Below are positions 37,253 through 46,384 of a stretch of 64,000 nt of DNA, in pieces; position 1 is the stretch's first letter, and every line of letters starts with the position of its first letter. Both the position numbers and the translations under genes were made by a program. The DNA is taken from positions 1,240,001-1,304,000 of the forward strand of contig OY969623.1 in the NCBI GenBank assembly GCA_963701675.1, in the 5' to 3' direction. The stretch is from G963701675 sp963701675 (GTDB lineage: Bacteria > Planctomycetota > Planctomycetia > Gemmatales > Gemmataceae). The notes beneath the pieces are model-generated. The model did not search any database, was not told the origin of the DNA, and saw nothing but the letters and a program-made list of their open reading frames with translations.

Positions 37253-38344
37253 ATGCGAGAACTCCTGAAAGTCTTGACCTCAACTTTGGAACAAGAGAGA
37301 GATTGCATCTACTGTGCCATTGTCGAGGCCCGCGGGTCGACGCCACAGAAGGCCGGCGCTTCGATGCTGGTGTTTGCCGATGGAACACAGCACGGCACAT
37401 TAGGCGGCGGCTGCGTCGAAGCGGAAGTTAAGCAGCGTGCCCTGCGTACGTTGGGGTCAAAGACGTTTCAGCCCGAAGTTTTCACTTTCTCTCTCGACGA
37501 CAATTACGGCTGGGACGACGGCTTAATCTGCGGCGGGCGTCTGAAAATCCTTGCCGATCCACTTGCCGACGCACGACGAGCTGTCGGCCTGCGGTACTAT
37601 TCTCAGCTACGCGAGCTAGCGAATGCGGGAAGCGGATGCACCGAAGCCGTGGTCATCGATGACAAGCCGGCCGGGCTAGCGTTGGGTAGCCGATATCTAT
37701 TTGATTCCGAGCAACGCCTCGTTGCTCACATCGGCGCACCGGCAAATGGAAACATTGCCGCGCATGTCAAACCGATCAGGCAACGGCCGCAACCGTCCAT
37801 TCTGCACGGCGTCGCGTACTTGCCTGTGTTGCCGCGGATCACGATCTTGCTGGTCGGCGGCGGGCACGTGTCGCAGGCGGTCGCCCAATTGGGTCACACC
37901 GTCGACTTCGATACGTGGATCCTGGATGATCGCGCGGCATACGCCAACGCCGACCGCTTTCCGATGGCCCGTCGCACCGACGTCGGCGAAATCGGCAGCA
38001 CGCTCAAGAAGCTTGCCCAAGACGAGATCGACGCTTCCACTTATTGCTTGATCATGACCCGTGGCCACGCACATGACGAGGAAGCCCTTTTCCATCTCGC
38101 GACATCGTACGCCGGCTTCGTCGGGATGCTGGGAAGCAAACGGAAGATCAAGATGATCTACGAAGACTTGGTGGCCATGGGAGTGCCGGCCGCCTCACTG
38201 GAAAAAGTGCACGCTCCACTTGGATTCGCGATTGGTTCTCAGACGGTTCCCGAAATCGCGATCAGCATCATGGCCGAGTTGATCGCATGCCGGAATCTGG
38301 CGAAAGGCGCCGTTCGCGACACGAAGGCCGGCGCTTGCTGCTAA
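37253..38344 (+). CDS. XdhC/CoxI family protein
   Basis: 363 residues. The N-terminal XdhC domain (AIVEARGSTPQKAGASMLV, GTLGGGCVEAEV) and the C-terminal Rossmann domain (ITILLVGGGHVSQAVAQLG, TRGHAHDEEAL, GFVGMLGSKRK) are both present. Family members insert or sulfurate molybdenum cofactor in xanthine dehydrogenase-like enzymes. None of those enzymes is encoded nearby, so it acts on a protein encoded elsewhere or has another role. It ends in ACC. Confidence 0.92.
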   Translation: MRELLKVLTSTLEQERDCIYCAIVEARGSTPQKAGASMLVFADGTQHGTLGGGCVEAEVKQRALRTLGSKTFQPEVFTFSLDDNYGWDDGLICGGRLKILADPLADARRAVGLRYYSQLRELANAGSGCTEAVVIDDKPAGLALGSRYLFDSEQRLVAHIGAPANGNIAAHVKPIRQRPQPSILHGVAYLPVLPRITILLVGGGHVSQAVAQLGHTVDFDTWILDDRAAYANADRFPMARRTDVGEIGSTLKKLAQDEIDASTYCLIMTRGHAHDEEALFHLATSYAGFVGMLGSKRKIKMIYEDLVAMGVPAASLEKVHAPLGFAIGSQTVPEIAISIMAELIACRNLAKGAVRDTKAGACC

Positions 38345-38349
38345 ACCGA

Positions 38350-38901
38350 TCAAATCGCATTACGGTAGCAGTAGTCGAAGAGCAATTCCCACTCGCGTTG
38401 CTGAATCTCCCGGCACACTTCACCCAGGTCAGACCGGCCCGCCTTGGCCGCGGCGCAGAGATCGACAAACATGAGCGGGTCCCATGCTCGCCCCATCGTG
38501 GGTAAGTCGCGCGCTCCATCCATCTCGCTCACCACCGTTGCAAGATCGTTCAGAACCGGGTGTCTGCCGATTCGGCGGAACCAATATTTGGCGTTGTCGA
38601 AATCCTCTTCTCGGCGGTGCATGATCGCGTGCCAGTAGCTGCCGGTCGCCGTGTGCAATTCCTGGCTGATTTGATGCGATTCATTCAGGTGATCGAAATA
38701 GAGCCAGAGGCCTGCCAGACAACCCGAGGCCATGTCTCCATCCCGCACGGTCGACGGCGCCACCACGGCTTCTGGTGTGAGTTTGGCGAGTTTCGGCGAC
38801 GCTTCGGCAACAGGTTCTCCGGGGCCTAGCGGCATTAATCGCTGCTGGCCTAGAAGTTCCGCTGCAATCGTTCCGTATTGGGTAGCGTTAAACCAGTTCA
38901 T
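38350..38901 (-). CDS. Hypothetical protein, planctomycete family
   Basis: 183 residues, soluble, no signal peptide. The stretch TGSYWHAIMHRREEDFDNAKYWFRR is striking and suggests a conserved family with a His/Arg-rich central helix; WELLFDYC ends the protein. I do not recognise a function. The ATG at 38901 has GGGAGG ten bases upstream. It converges on the XdhC gene and diverges from queA. Confidence 0.8.
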   Translation of the reverse strand: MNWFNATQYGTIAAELLGQQRLMPLGPGEPVAEASPKLAKLTPEAVVAPSTVRDGDMASGCLAGLWLYFDHLNESHQISQELHTATGSYWHAIMHRREEDFDNAKYWFRRIGRHPVLNDLATVVSEMDGARDLPTMGRAWDPLMFVDLCAAAKAGRSDLGEVCREIQQREWELLFDYCYRNAI

Positions 38902-38973
38902 GCGCCGTGGACCTCCCCTTTTTCTCAAGCTTACGTCATATATAGGAAGACGTAGGCGATGGATTAATTGGTA

Positions 38974-40011
38974 ATGCGTACCGATGAATTTGATTACGAT
39001 TTGCCGGCGAAGCTAATTGCTCAGACGCCCCTGCCGAATCGCGACGAGTCGCGTCTGTTAGTGCTCCGACGGACGACCGGCACACTAGAGCACCGCGTGT
39101 TTCGTGATCTCCCGGATTTACTCTCTCCCGGCGACTTGCTAATTCTGAACGACACCAAGGTCGTGGCCGCTCGGCTCCGAGGCCGTCGTGCCCGTACGGG
39201 CGGTCGGTGGGAAGGCCTTTTCTTAACAACATTGGAAGACGGCACATGGGAAATCATGAGCCAGACGCGTGGGCGATTGAGCACCGGTGAAGAAATCGCC
39301 ATCGAGCCGCCGCCGTTGAAGTTGACACTCCTTCGGAAGACGAACGACGGTACCTGGATTGTGGCGCCATCCGCACAGGCCGACGATGATCCTTACAAGT
39401 TGCTCGATCAAGTCGGCGAAGTGCCGTTGCCCCCATACATTCGTCGAGGACATTCCGATTCGGACGACAAGCTACGTTACCAAACGGTCTATGCTCAGAA
39501 ACCGGGCGCCGTAGCGGCGCCGACGGCTGGTTTGCATTTTACTCCGTCGCTCTTCGAACTTTTGACCCAACGCGGCGTCGATCGCGCGTTTGTCACGTTG
39601 CATGTCGGAGGGGGAACATTTCAGCCGATCAAGGCGGTCAACGTTTCCGATCATCACATCCATTGCGAATGGGGACAGATCACAAGTGCGGCGGTAAACT
39701 CGGTGTCACAATGCAAGCAACAGGGCGGCCGGGTAATTGCTGTAGGCACCACGTCCGTACGTGTTCTGGAGTCCGCGGCCCGTATCGAGCCACTCGCTCC
39801 AACTTCGGGGCCGACCGACCTCTTCATCTATCCACCATTCCCGTTTCGCATCGTCGATGGGCTCATCACCAACTTTCATCTCCCCCGCTCGAGCCTGCTC
39901 GTCCTGGTCAGCGCGTTCGCCGGCATCGACCTGATTCGGCACGCATACCAAGAGGCGGTGGCCCGTGAGTATCGCTTCTACAGCTACGGTGACGCGATGC
40001 TGATCCTGTGA
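38974..40011 (+). CDS. queA: S-adenosylmethionine:tRNA ribosyltransferase-isomerase QueA
   Basis: 345 residues. Typical start (FDYDLPAKLIAQTPLPNRDESRLLVL), DLLILNDTKVVAARL, PGAVAAPTAGLHFT, FVTLHVGGGTF, and the end region TNFHLPRSSLLVLVSAF...YRFYSYGDAMLIL. It transfers the ribosyl part of S-adenosylmethionine to preQ1 in tRNA, the penultimate step of queuosine formation. The ATG at 38974 is preferred over a TTG six bases upstream. No other queuosine gene is nearby. Confidence 0.97.
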   Translation: MRTDEFDYDLPAKLIAQTPLPNRDESRLLVLRRTTGTLEHRVFRDLPDLLSPGDLLILNDTKVVAARLRGRRARTGGRWEGLFLTTLEDGTWEIMSQTRGRLSTGEEIAIEPPPLKLTLLRKTNDGTWIVAPSAQADDDPYKLLDQVGEVPLPPYIRRGHSDSDDKLRYQTVYAQKPGAVAAPTAGLHFTPSLFELLTQRGVDRAFVTLHVGGGTFQPIKAVNVSDHHIHCEWGQITSAAVNSVSQCKQQGGRVIAVGTTSVRVLESAARIEPLAPTSGPTDLFIYPPFPFRIVDGLITNFHLPRSSLLVLVSAFAGIDLIRHAYQEAVAREYRFYSYGDAMLIL

Positions 40012-40234
40012 CAAAAGGCAGACACCGCAAGTGAGGCAATCCAGGCAGGCGCGTCACGGTCCGCGTACTTGGTTTAGCTTGCGCACGCGGTACAGATGTC
40101 GCTTGGACGCCGGGGATTTTGGTTTCTCGCAGCGACCGATATTGAACGCGGAAAAAGCGTGCTTTACCGTGGGTGTTGGCCGCGTCAATGAGCGCGCGGC
40201 GATTGACTTTTCCCGGATGTTAGGAGAAACAACC

Positions 40235-40465
40235 ATGCGTTATCGCGCCATTTTCGCGGGACTCGCCGTCACGGCCGTCTTGGCAAGTGGATGTAGCTGT
40301 CGCAAATTGTGCTGCCGGCCTGCGTGCCCGCCGCCTATCGCTGCCGCCGCTGCTCCGTGCTGTCCGCCGCCACCGGCGCCGGTTGGCGTTGCGCCAGCGC
40401 CGCCTCCGCCGGGCGCCGCCCAGTATTACGGCGGCCCGCCCGCGGCGTTGCACAACGGCCACTAA
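40235..40465 (+). CDS. Small Pro/Ala/Cys-rich lipoprotein
   Basis: 76 residues. Signal peptide with lipobox LASGC, then six further Cys (CSCRKLCCRPACPPP) and a Pro/Ala-rich low-complexity tail ending YYGGPPAALHNGH. AGGAGA lies before the ATG. Probably an envelope protein; function unknown. Confidence 0.75.
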   Translation: MRYRAIFAGLAVTAVLASGCSCRKLCCRPACPPPIAAAAAPCCPPPPAPVGVAPAPPPPGAAQYYGGPPAALHNGH

Positions 40466-40526
40466 TCGGCAGCGGTCATTTCGTCGCAGCCGTAGGTCAG
40501 CCATCGGTACTCGAGGTCGACTAGCC

Positions 40527-40925
40527 ATGGCGCCGAACCGGATTTCGGTCCTCGCCGGATTTCTCGCGCTCCTCGCCTGCACCGGACGCGCGGAAGCCGA
40601 GCGCGCACGCTATCGGTACGTACCGACTGACCAGCGCGCGGGTACGACCTTGCAGTTCGCCGGCGGTGAGCGCTGGTCCTATCTCGGCGCCGTTCGTCGC
40701 GTCGATGAAGCACCGCCGACGCCGACGCACGTCCTCACCTTCACGCATACCGTGACGCGGCAAACCGTCGCGGTTCCTGCCGCTTTACCGCGGAGCACGC
40801 CGCGCATCGAGTATGGTTTTCGCCGCGTTACTTACAACTACGGCAGCTACGCCGTCGCCTTTGTCTTCCTCGCCGACGGCTCCGTCGAAGTCGTGTACAA
40901 TAGCGGCCTGTTGCGCCCATTGTAA
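40527..40925 (+). CDS. Small exported hypothetical protein
   Basis: 132 residues with a signal peptide (ISVLAGFLALLACTGRAEA). The mature part is beta-rich (IEYGFRRVTYNYGSYAVAFVFLADGSVEVVYN). It follows the small lipoprotein gene by 61 bases on the same strand and may be co-transcribed. No family recognised. Confidence 0.7.
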   Translation: MAPNRISVLAGFLALLACTGRAEAERARYRYVPTDQRAGTTLQFAGGERWSYLGAVRRVDEAPPTPTHVLTFTHTVTRQTVAVPAALPRSTPRIEYGFRRVTYNYGSYAVAFVFLADGSVEVVYNSGLLRPL

Positions 40926-40945
40926 CTTGCCGGCGGAGCGCTCTC

Positions 40946-41539
40946 GTGTTGCTGGTTCTCGGCACGCATAATCCAAAAAAACGCGCGGAAATCGCGGAGC
41001 TCCTCGAAGGACTCGACGTAGAACTCGACGACCTTCGCCGATTCCCCAACGTCGGCGAGGTGGTGGAAGACGGCGACACCTTTGAAGCCAACGCGCGTAA
41101 GAAAGCAACGGAGCTGGCACGCGGGACCGGGCAGTGGGTGTTGGCGGAAGACAGCGGCCTGGTTGTCCAGGCCCTGAACGGCGCGCCCGGCGTCCATTCC
41201 GCGCGTTACGCTGGCGATCATGACGACAACGCCAACAACCAAAAACTCATCGCCGAGCTGGCCGTCATCCCGGATGATAAGCGCGGCGCATACTACGTTT
41301 GTGTCGCCGCGATTTCGAATCCACAAGGCGAGATAACGGCCGTCGCCGAAGGAAGATGCCACGGGATCATTACGCGCGAGCTTCGCGGCAGCAACGGTTT
41401 CGGCTACGATCCGCTGTTCTTGATCCCCGAGTACCACCAAACTTTTGGCGAACTGAGCGGGCGCGTGAAGCAGGCGCTCAGTCACCGTGCGCGGGCCTTG
41501 ACGCTGTTGCGGCCGGCTCTCCATCGATTGCGGCATTGA
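40946..41539 (+). CDS. rdgB: RdgB/HAM1-type non-canonical purine NTP pyrophosphatase
   Basis: 197 residues, the normal length. Landmarks: LGTHNPKKRAEI at the N-terminus, GDTFEANARKKA, LAEDSGLVVQALNGAPGVHSARYAG, and GSNGFGYDPLFLIPE. The enzyme hydrolyses dITP, XTP and similar nucleotides to monophosphates and keeps them out of DNA. GTG start 20 bases after the previous stop. Confidence 0.96.
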   Translation: MLLVLGTHNPKKRAEIAELLEGLDVELDDLRRFPNVGEVVEDGDTFEANARKKATELARGTGQWVLAEDSGLVVQALNGAPGVHSARYAGDHDDNANNQKLIAELAVIPDDKRGAYYVCVAAISNPQGEITAVAEGRCHGIITRELRGSNGFGYDPLFLIPEYHQTFGELSGRVKQALSHRARALTLLRPALHRLRH

Positions 41540-41599
41540 CCCACCATAAAGACACAACGGACCCCTACAAAGTGCCGACACTGAAAGCAGGAGGCTCCG

Positions 41600-42521
41600 A
41601 TGTCGGCGGATCGTGTTGCGCACCATCCCGAACTCGTTCAGGACATTGAGGCTTTCCGCAATTACATGCGCGGAACGAGGGCTTGCCGTCAACACGGTCT
41701 TAGCTTACGGCCGAGACCTTGAGCGTTTTGCCGGTTGGGCGGCGGATGGCGAACTCAACGACTACCTCAAGCCGACGATCCGAGAATTGACGAACTACCT
41801 CTCGTATCTTCATGCCGAAAGCCTGGATCCTGCCAGCGTCGCGCGGCACCTGGTTGCGCTCAAGACCTTTTACCGATTCCTGCGCCTGGAAGAACGCGGA
41901 CATCCGGAAGCCGTCGAGCTGCTTAGCTCCCCTGCCCTGTGGGAGCGAATCCCACAAGTCCTCAGTCCGGAAAGCGTCGAGAAACTGTTGGGGGCGCCGC
42001 AGCCGGAAGAACGTTTTTATCTCCGGGACCGTGCCCTCCTGGAAACGCTTTATGCGACCGGCAGCCGCGCCTCGGAAGTCGTCGGCTTGACATTGGCCGA
42101 CCTTCACCTCGAATCGAGCTTTTGCAAATGTCGCGGGAAAGGCTCGAAGCAACGTGTCGTGCCGCTCGGCGAAGCCGCCATAAAAGCATTGCGCGAGTAC
42201 TTAGAGCACCAGCGCCCGGGCTTGGTTCGAACCGCACCGGATGCGCCATCGGTCTTCGTCAGCCGCGGTGGTCGAGCGCTGACGCGGGAGATGTTGTGGG
42301 TTTTGGTGAAGAAGTACGTGCGTCGTGCGGGACTGAACGACAAGGTCAGTCCACACACGCTACGCCATAGCTTCGCGACGCACCTTTTGTCCGGCGGCGC
42401 CGACTTGCGCACCGTTCAGGAACTGCTGGGCCACGCCAACATTCGCACGACGCAGCATTACACTCACGTGGATCGAGACCGCCTGAAGGCGATCCATCGG
42501 AAGTTTCACCCGCGCGGCTAG
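41600..42521 (+). CDS. XerC/XerD-type tyrosine recombinase (N-terminal frameshift)
   Basis: About 306 residues after correction. The ATG at 41600 with AGGAGG upstream begins MSADRVAHHPELVQDIEAFRNYMR; a one-base shift near 41672 then moves the reading to the frame with ERGLAVNTVLAYGRDLERF, which continues to the stop. Without correction the longest frame starts at 41613 with unrelated residues. Catalytic residues are all visible: Arg in YATGSRASE, Lys in CRGKGSKQR, HTLRHSFA, and GHANIRTTQHYTH with the nucleophilic Tyr. Probably resolves chromosome dimers. It follows rdgB by about 60 bases. Confidence 0.9.
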
Positions 42522-43538
42522 CGGAGATTAAAACCGAATTGTTGCAGCGGGACGAGGCTGAACGGCGGGCCTTGATCGGGTCGCTGCGGGACCGAAGTGC
42601 GGGCGCCACGAGCCATGACGCGCTGCGTCAAGTAGCCGGTGATGTCTTCTTCGGTCTTCAGACTCTCCTTACCCAGCAGATCGACTCCGGCAAATTTGCC
42701 TTCCTTGTCGCGCGTACCCGTTAACTCCAGTTTTTCTCTGCCCGCGCGCTTCAGGTCGTTGAACAGGGCCGACGCCGCACTTGCCGCCTGCGTGTCACCT
42801 TTGCCGTAAAAGAACACCATCGGAACTTTGTCGCGAACCCTGTTCTTGGAGCCAACGAGCCAGGTGAGCACGTCTTTCCCGCCCAGATACTTCGATTTAC
42901 GCGGAATGCTCAACCAAATGGCCGCCAAGATGTTTTCGCCTTCGGGGCTACTATTCGGATCGACGACGTAGGTGCCGAAAGCGGTTCGCATGAGTTTTTG
43001 CTTGTCCCACTCCGTCGAAATCCAAAAAGCGCCGATCGCCGCGCCGTCTTGCGCCGATCACAATGATGCTCGACGAATTGCAGGCGCCCGCGTCGTTTTG
43101 TTGATCGAGAAATCGTCTCGCGGCGGCGAGATCGTTGATCAACATCGGGTAGTAGGCATCGGGAAAATCCTTGTAACTGATCTTCGACGGCGTTTTGGCG
43201 GCGCCCTTGATCATGGTGTTGGCGCCCACTTTCCAGAAGGTGGGATCGACACTGGTGCTGTCGCCGTGGCCGCGAAAATCGAAGCTGAGAACGGCAAAGT
43301 CTTTACTCAATGCTTGCGCCAACTTGTCCCAGCCTTCCTGTTGGCGATTGCCGCCGACGTTGTGTAACAGGACGACGCAGGGCGCCTTCGGTTTGGACGA
43401 CGCGTAGAAAGTACCGCGAATTTCCACCTTGTCCGCCGTCTCAAACTGAACCTCTTCGCCTTTCTTGTCCTGAGCGCGAACGGAAGGTACTGCTGCCAGA
43501 ACCGCGCACAGAACGCTACTTACCATAAGTCGTCGCAT
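42518..43538 (-). pseudogene. Secreted alpha/beta-hydrolase-like protein, frameshifted
   Basis: Signal peptide (RRLMVSSVLCAVLAAVPSVRA), then VVLLHNVGGNRQQEGWDKLA and LSFDFRGHGDS, which are alpha/beta-hydrolase strands. The first frame derails after SSIIVIGA; correcting one base near nt 43047 gives IGAQDGAAIGAFW and leads into the frame with LMRTAFGTYVVDPN...VPMVFFYGKGD. At the nucleophile elbow (normally GxSxG) the corrected sequence has GAQDG, with no Ser, so even a repaired gene may not encode a classical hydrolase. The ATG at 43538 is chosen for its signal peptide; the end overlaps the xerC/D stop by four bases. Confidence 0.75.
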
Positions 43539-43724
43539 GACCGTCAATCTCCGGGTAGGTTCGCACCAACGTTCATTTGATCTTAAGGCGTTCATTCGGC
43601 GCGGTCAAGTTGACGGCCGGTTGCGGTTTAGCGTTCCACGCGGCTTGGTCTTGACCCTGTGTAAGCGTGCGGCGCATACTCCGCGCCCCCGGACGGGAAA
43701 CTCAGGAATCGAAGGAGATCAGCC

Positions 43725-44330
43725 GTGCGTTATCCATATTTGGCAAGTTCAGCAGCCTGCATATTGCTGACGATTGGCACCTCCTCCGCCTCGGCACAAG
43801 GCAGGTGGTCGGTCGGTGTTGGGTTCGGGGGGCCCGCTTATGGCCCGTATTGTCACCATTACCGGCCGCACTACCATTATCGTCCTTATCCGGTGTATCT
43901 TGCGCCACCACCGGTCGTTTTGCAGCCCGTGCCTGTGATCCAAACCGTCCCGGTGGTCCCGGCGCCCGCATACTCCGCACCAGCCCAGAACTTGCCGGCC
44001 CCGTCGCCGATTGTCCAGTCGTCGGCAGGCGCCCCCACGGTTGATGCGGGTCGGTATTTGCAGCAGCTAACCGATGCCGACGAACGAGTCCGAGCGGACA
44101 GCGTCATGCAGCTCGGTCGACTCCGAGTCTCCCAGGCCATCGATCCCTTGGCGGCGACCTTGGCTGGAGATCGCAGTGCCGTGGTCCGAGAAAGCGCCGC
44201 GCGTGCATTGGGCCTTATCGGATCGCGGCAGGCGTTGCCGGCATTGCAACGGGCCGCCCAGGCCGATAGTGACCGCGATGTCCGGCGCAGTGCGCAGTTC
44301 GCGGTGGAAGTGATTCAATCGCGGGGTTGA
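43725..44330 (+). CDS. Exported HEAT-repeat protein
   Basis: 201 residues. Signal peptide (AACILLTIGTSSASAQ), a His/Tyr/Pro-rich stretch (PYCHHYRPHYHYRPYPVYLAPPP), then HEAT-like helical repeats (DERVRADSVMQLGRLRVSQAIDPLA, RSAVVRESAARALGLIGSRQALPAL, DSDRDVRRSAQFAVEVI). HEAT repeats bind proteins; the aromatic stretch may interact with metal or the wall. GTG start after AAGGAG. It converges on the permease gene. Confidence 0.85.
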   Translation: MRYPYLASSAACILLTIGTSSASAQGRWSVGVGFGGPAYGPYCHHYRPHYHYRPYPVYLAPPPVVLQPVPVIQTVPVVPAPAYSAPAQNLPAPSPIVQSSAGAPTVDAGRYLQQLTDADERVRADSVMQLGRLRVSQAIDPLAATLAGDRSAVVRESAARALGLIGSRQALPALQRAAQADSDRDVRRSAQFAVEVIQSRG

Positions 44331-44332
44331 TG

Positions 44333-45551
44333 TTATTCGTAGCGCAATGCTTCGATGGGATCCAGACGCGACGCTTTGCGCCGGATAGAATCCGAAGAAA
44401 ACGCCGACGCCGGCCGCCACGAGAAATGCGACCACAATGACGAAGTAGTTCGGTTCAACCGGCCATTGCAGTAGGACGCCGACCGCGGCCGCCGCCCCCA
44501 TACCTAACGTGATTCCGATCAGCCCGCCGACCGACGCTAAGACGACGGCCTCGATCAAGAACTGTCGTAGTACGTCACTGGGTGTGGCGCCGATCGCCAT
44601 GCGAATGCCGATCTCGCGCGTTCGCTCGGTCACCGACACGAGCATGATATTCATGATGCCGATCCCGCCGACAATGAGCGAGATCGACGCGATTACGATG
44701 GTGAGGGCCTGGATCGAATCCAAAATCGCGAGACCCGCCTTGGCCTGTTCCTCTACGCTGCGCACGTGAAAGTCGAGGTTCTTGGCGTCCCTTTTCAGGC
44801 CGTGACGCTTTTGCATCAACTGCGAAATCGCGTCCGTCGCTGCCTGGATCTGGCCCTTGTCCCGGGCAGCGGCAAGGATCAGCGACACATAAGGATCGCT
44901 TTTGATGTAACGTTGAAGCGTGCTGATCGGCAGAAGGATTTGATTGTCCTGGTCCGCGCCGGTGGGTGAAGTTCCCTTCTCTTTGAGCACGCCCACGATT
45001 CGGAGCTGCGTGCTGCCGATGCGCAGCATCTCGTTGACGGGATTGGGATTGTTGGGAAACAACGCCAGCCTGGCCTTATGGCCGATGTTGCAAACCCGTG
45101 CGCCTTTCTGGTCGTCGTCATCCGTGAAAAAGTGTCCGGGAGAATGCACTTGCCATTTGCGGATGTCCTGCAAGGCGTGAGTAGCCCCCACCACCCGGCA
45201 AGCGTGGCTACGGTTGTTGGCATTCACAACCTGTAAAGTCATCTGCGACGGCGACACGTTTCGCAGCAGGTGCTTGAGCTTCTCGCGGATGGCATTCGCG
45301 TCGTCAAGCGTGAGCGGCGTGAAGTCGGTGACCATGCCTTCACCGGTACGACCGCCCGGCTCGATGAGAATCAAATTAGTTCCGAGCCGGTCCAATCGCT
45401 CGTCGACGAAACCCCGAAGCCCCGTGCTGGCCGAGACCATGGCGATGACGGCACTAATGCCGATGACGATGCCGAGGCTGGTGAGAACCGATCGGCCCTT
45501 GTTGACTAAGAGGGCGGCAAGTGCGACACGGATGGCGGAGAAAAAACTCAT
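44333..45551 (-). CDS. MacB-type ABC transporter permease (C-terminal frameshift)
   Basis: About 405 residues after correction. MacB_PCD periplasmic region after the first membrane helix (LGIVIGISAVIAMVSAS), and an FtsX-type domain with three helices (ALTIVIASISLIVGGIGIMNIM, VTERTREIGIRMAIGA, FVIVVAFLVAAGVGVFFGFYPA). After FYPA the open frame runs on through the antisense of the HEAT gene to 44067, which is clearly wrong; a one-base shift near 44385 gives the normal end RKASRLDPIEALRYE and a TAA at 44333. It forms an efflux unit with the ATPase and adaptor genes upstream. Confidence 0.9.
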
Positions 45552-45590
45552 GATAGCTGCGTTTCGGTGATCGCCTTCGGATGCCTATCT

Positions 45591-46364
45591 TTAACGCACT
45601 GTGGTCGGCCGGGGTTTCGAGGATCTGGGTGCTGGGATGGCTAATTCATCATGGAGATCATCGCGCATGAATTCGGTTTCGGCGAACTCGTCGTGCTCGA
45701 TGAGCCCGTCTTTCACGGTAATGCGCCGTGGCGCGTAGCGCGCGATTCCAGGATCGTGCGTGACGATGACAATGGTCTGACCTCGTTCGCGGTTGAGCCG
45801 CTGAAACTCGTGCAGGATCTCTTCGCCGGTGTGGGAGTCCAGGTTTCCGGTCGGCTCGTCGGCGAGGAGGATACGCGGCTCGTTGACTAAGGCTCGGGCA
45901 ATGGCGACGCGCTGCTGTTGTCCTCCGGAAAGCTGGCTGGGCAAATGTGTCGCCCGATCGGACAAGCCCACCAACTCCAGCATCGCCAAGGCGCGCCGAC
46001 GGCGTTCTCGACTGTTCAGGCCGGCGTAGAGCAACGGCAACTCGACGTTTTCGGCGGCGTTGTATCGTTTGAGAAGATTAAACCCTTGAAAGACGAAGCC
46101 GAGACGCCGATTGCGAATATGGGCGAGCTGTTGCGGGCTAAGCTGGCTCACGTCGTCGCCGCCCAGTCGGTATCGGCCGCTGGTCGGATGATCGAGGCAA
46201 CCAATGAGATTGAGCATCGTGGACTTGCCGGAGCCGCTGGCGCCCATGATAGTAACGAACTCACCGTCTAGCACGGTCAATGAAACGCCTCGGAGCGCAT
46301 GGACCTTGACGGCGCCGGTGTCATACACCTTGTGAATGTCATGCAATTCGATGGCGGTCGCCAT
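45591..46364 (-). CDS. MacB-type ABC transporter ATP-binding protein
   Basis: 257 residues. Walker A GASGSGKS, Q-loop FVFQGFNLL, signature LSGGQQQRVAIARAL, Walker B ILLADEPTGNLD, H-loop VTHD. Belongs to the LolD/MacB group, which drives export of lipoproteins, antibiotics or peptides. The ATG at 46364 is preceded by GGGGAGGAAA. A 50-residue acidic C-terminal extension (EHDEFAETEFMRDDLHDEL) is unusual. It lies between the permease and adaptor genes, all on one strand. Confidence 0.95.
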   Translation of the reverse strand: MATAIELHDIHKVYDTGAVKVHALRGVSLTVLDGEFVTIMGASGSGKSTMLNLIGCLDHPTSGRYRLGGDDVSQLSPQQLAHIRNRRLGFVFQGFNLLKRYNAAENVELPLLYAGLNSRERRRRALAMLELVGLSDRATHLPSQLSGGQQQRVAIARALVNEPRILLADEPTGNLDSHTGEEILHEFQRLNRERGQTIVIVTHDPGIARYAPRRITVKDGLIEHDEFAETEFMRDDLHDELAIPAPRSSKPRPTTVR

Positions 46365-46384
46365 GGGTTTCCTCCCCACGAGGT

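Noticed and set aside
41600..42521. Integrase of a mobile element or integron
   Set aside because: Length, motifs and position after rdgB fit housekeeping XerC/XerD; no attachment repeats or cassette genes are next to it.
44067..44332. Extension of the ABC permease to 44067
   Set aside because: Runs antisense through the HEAT-repeat gene; the normal permease end RKASRLDPIEALRYE is found in another frame and stops at 44333.
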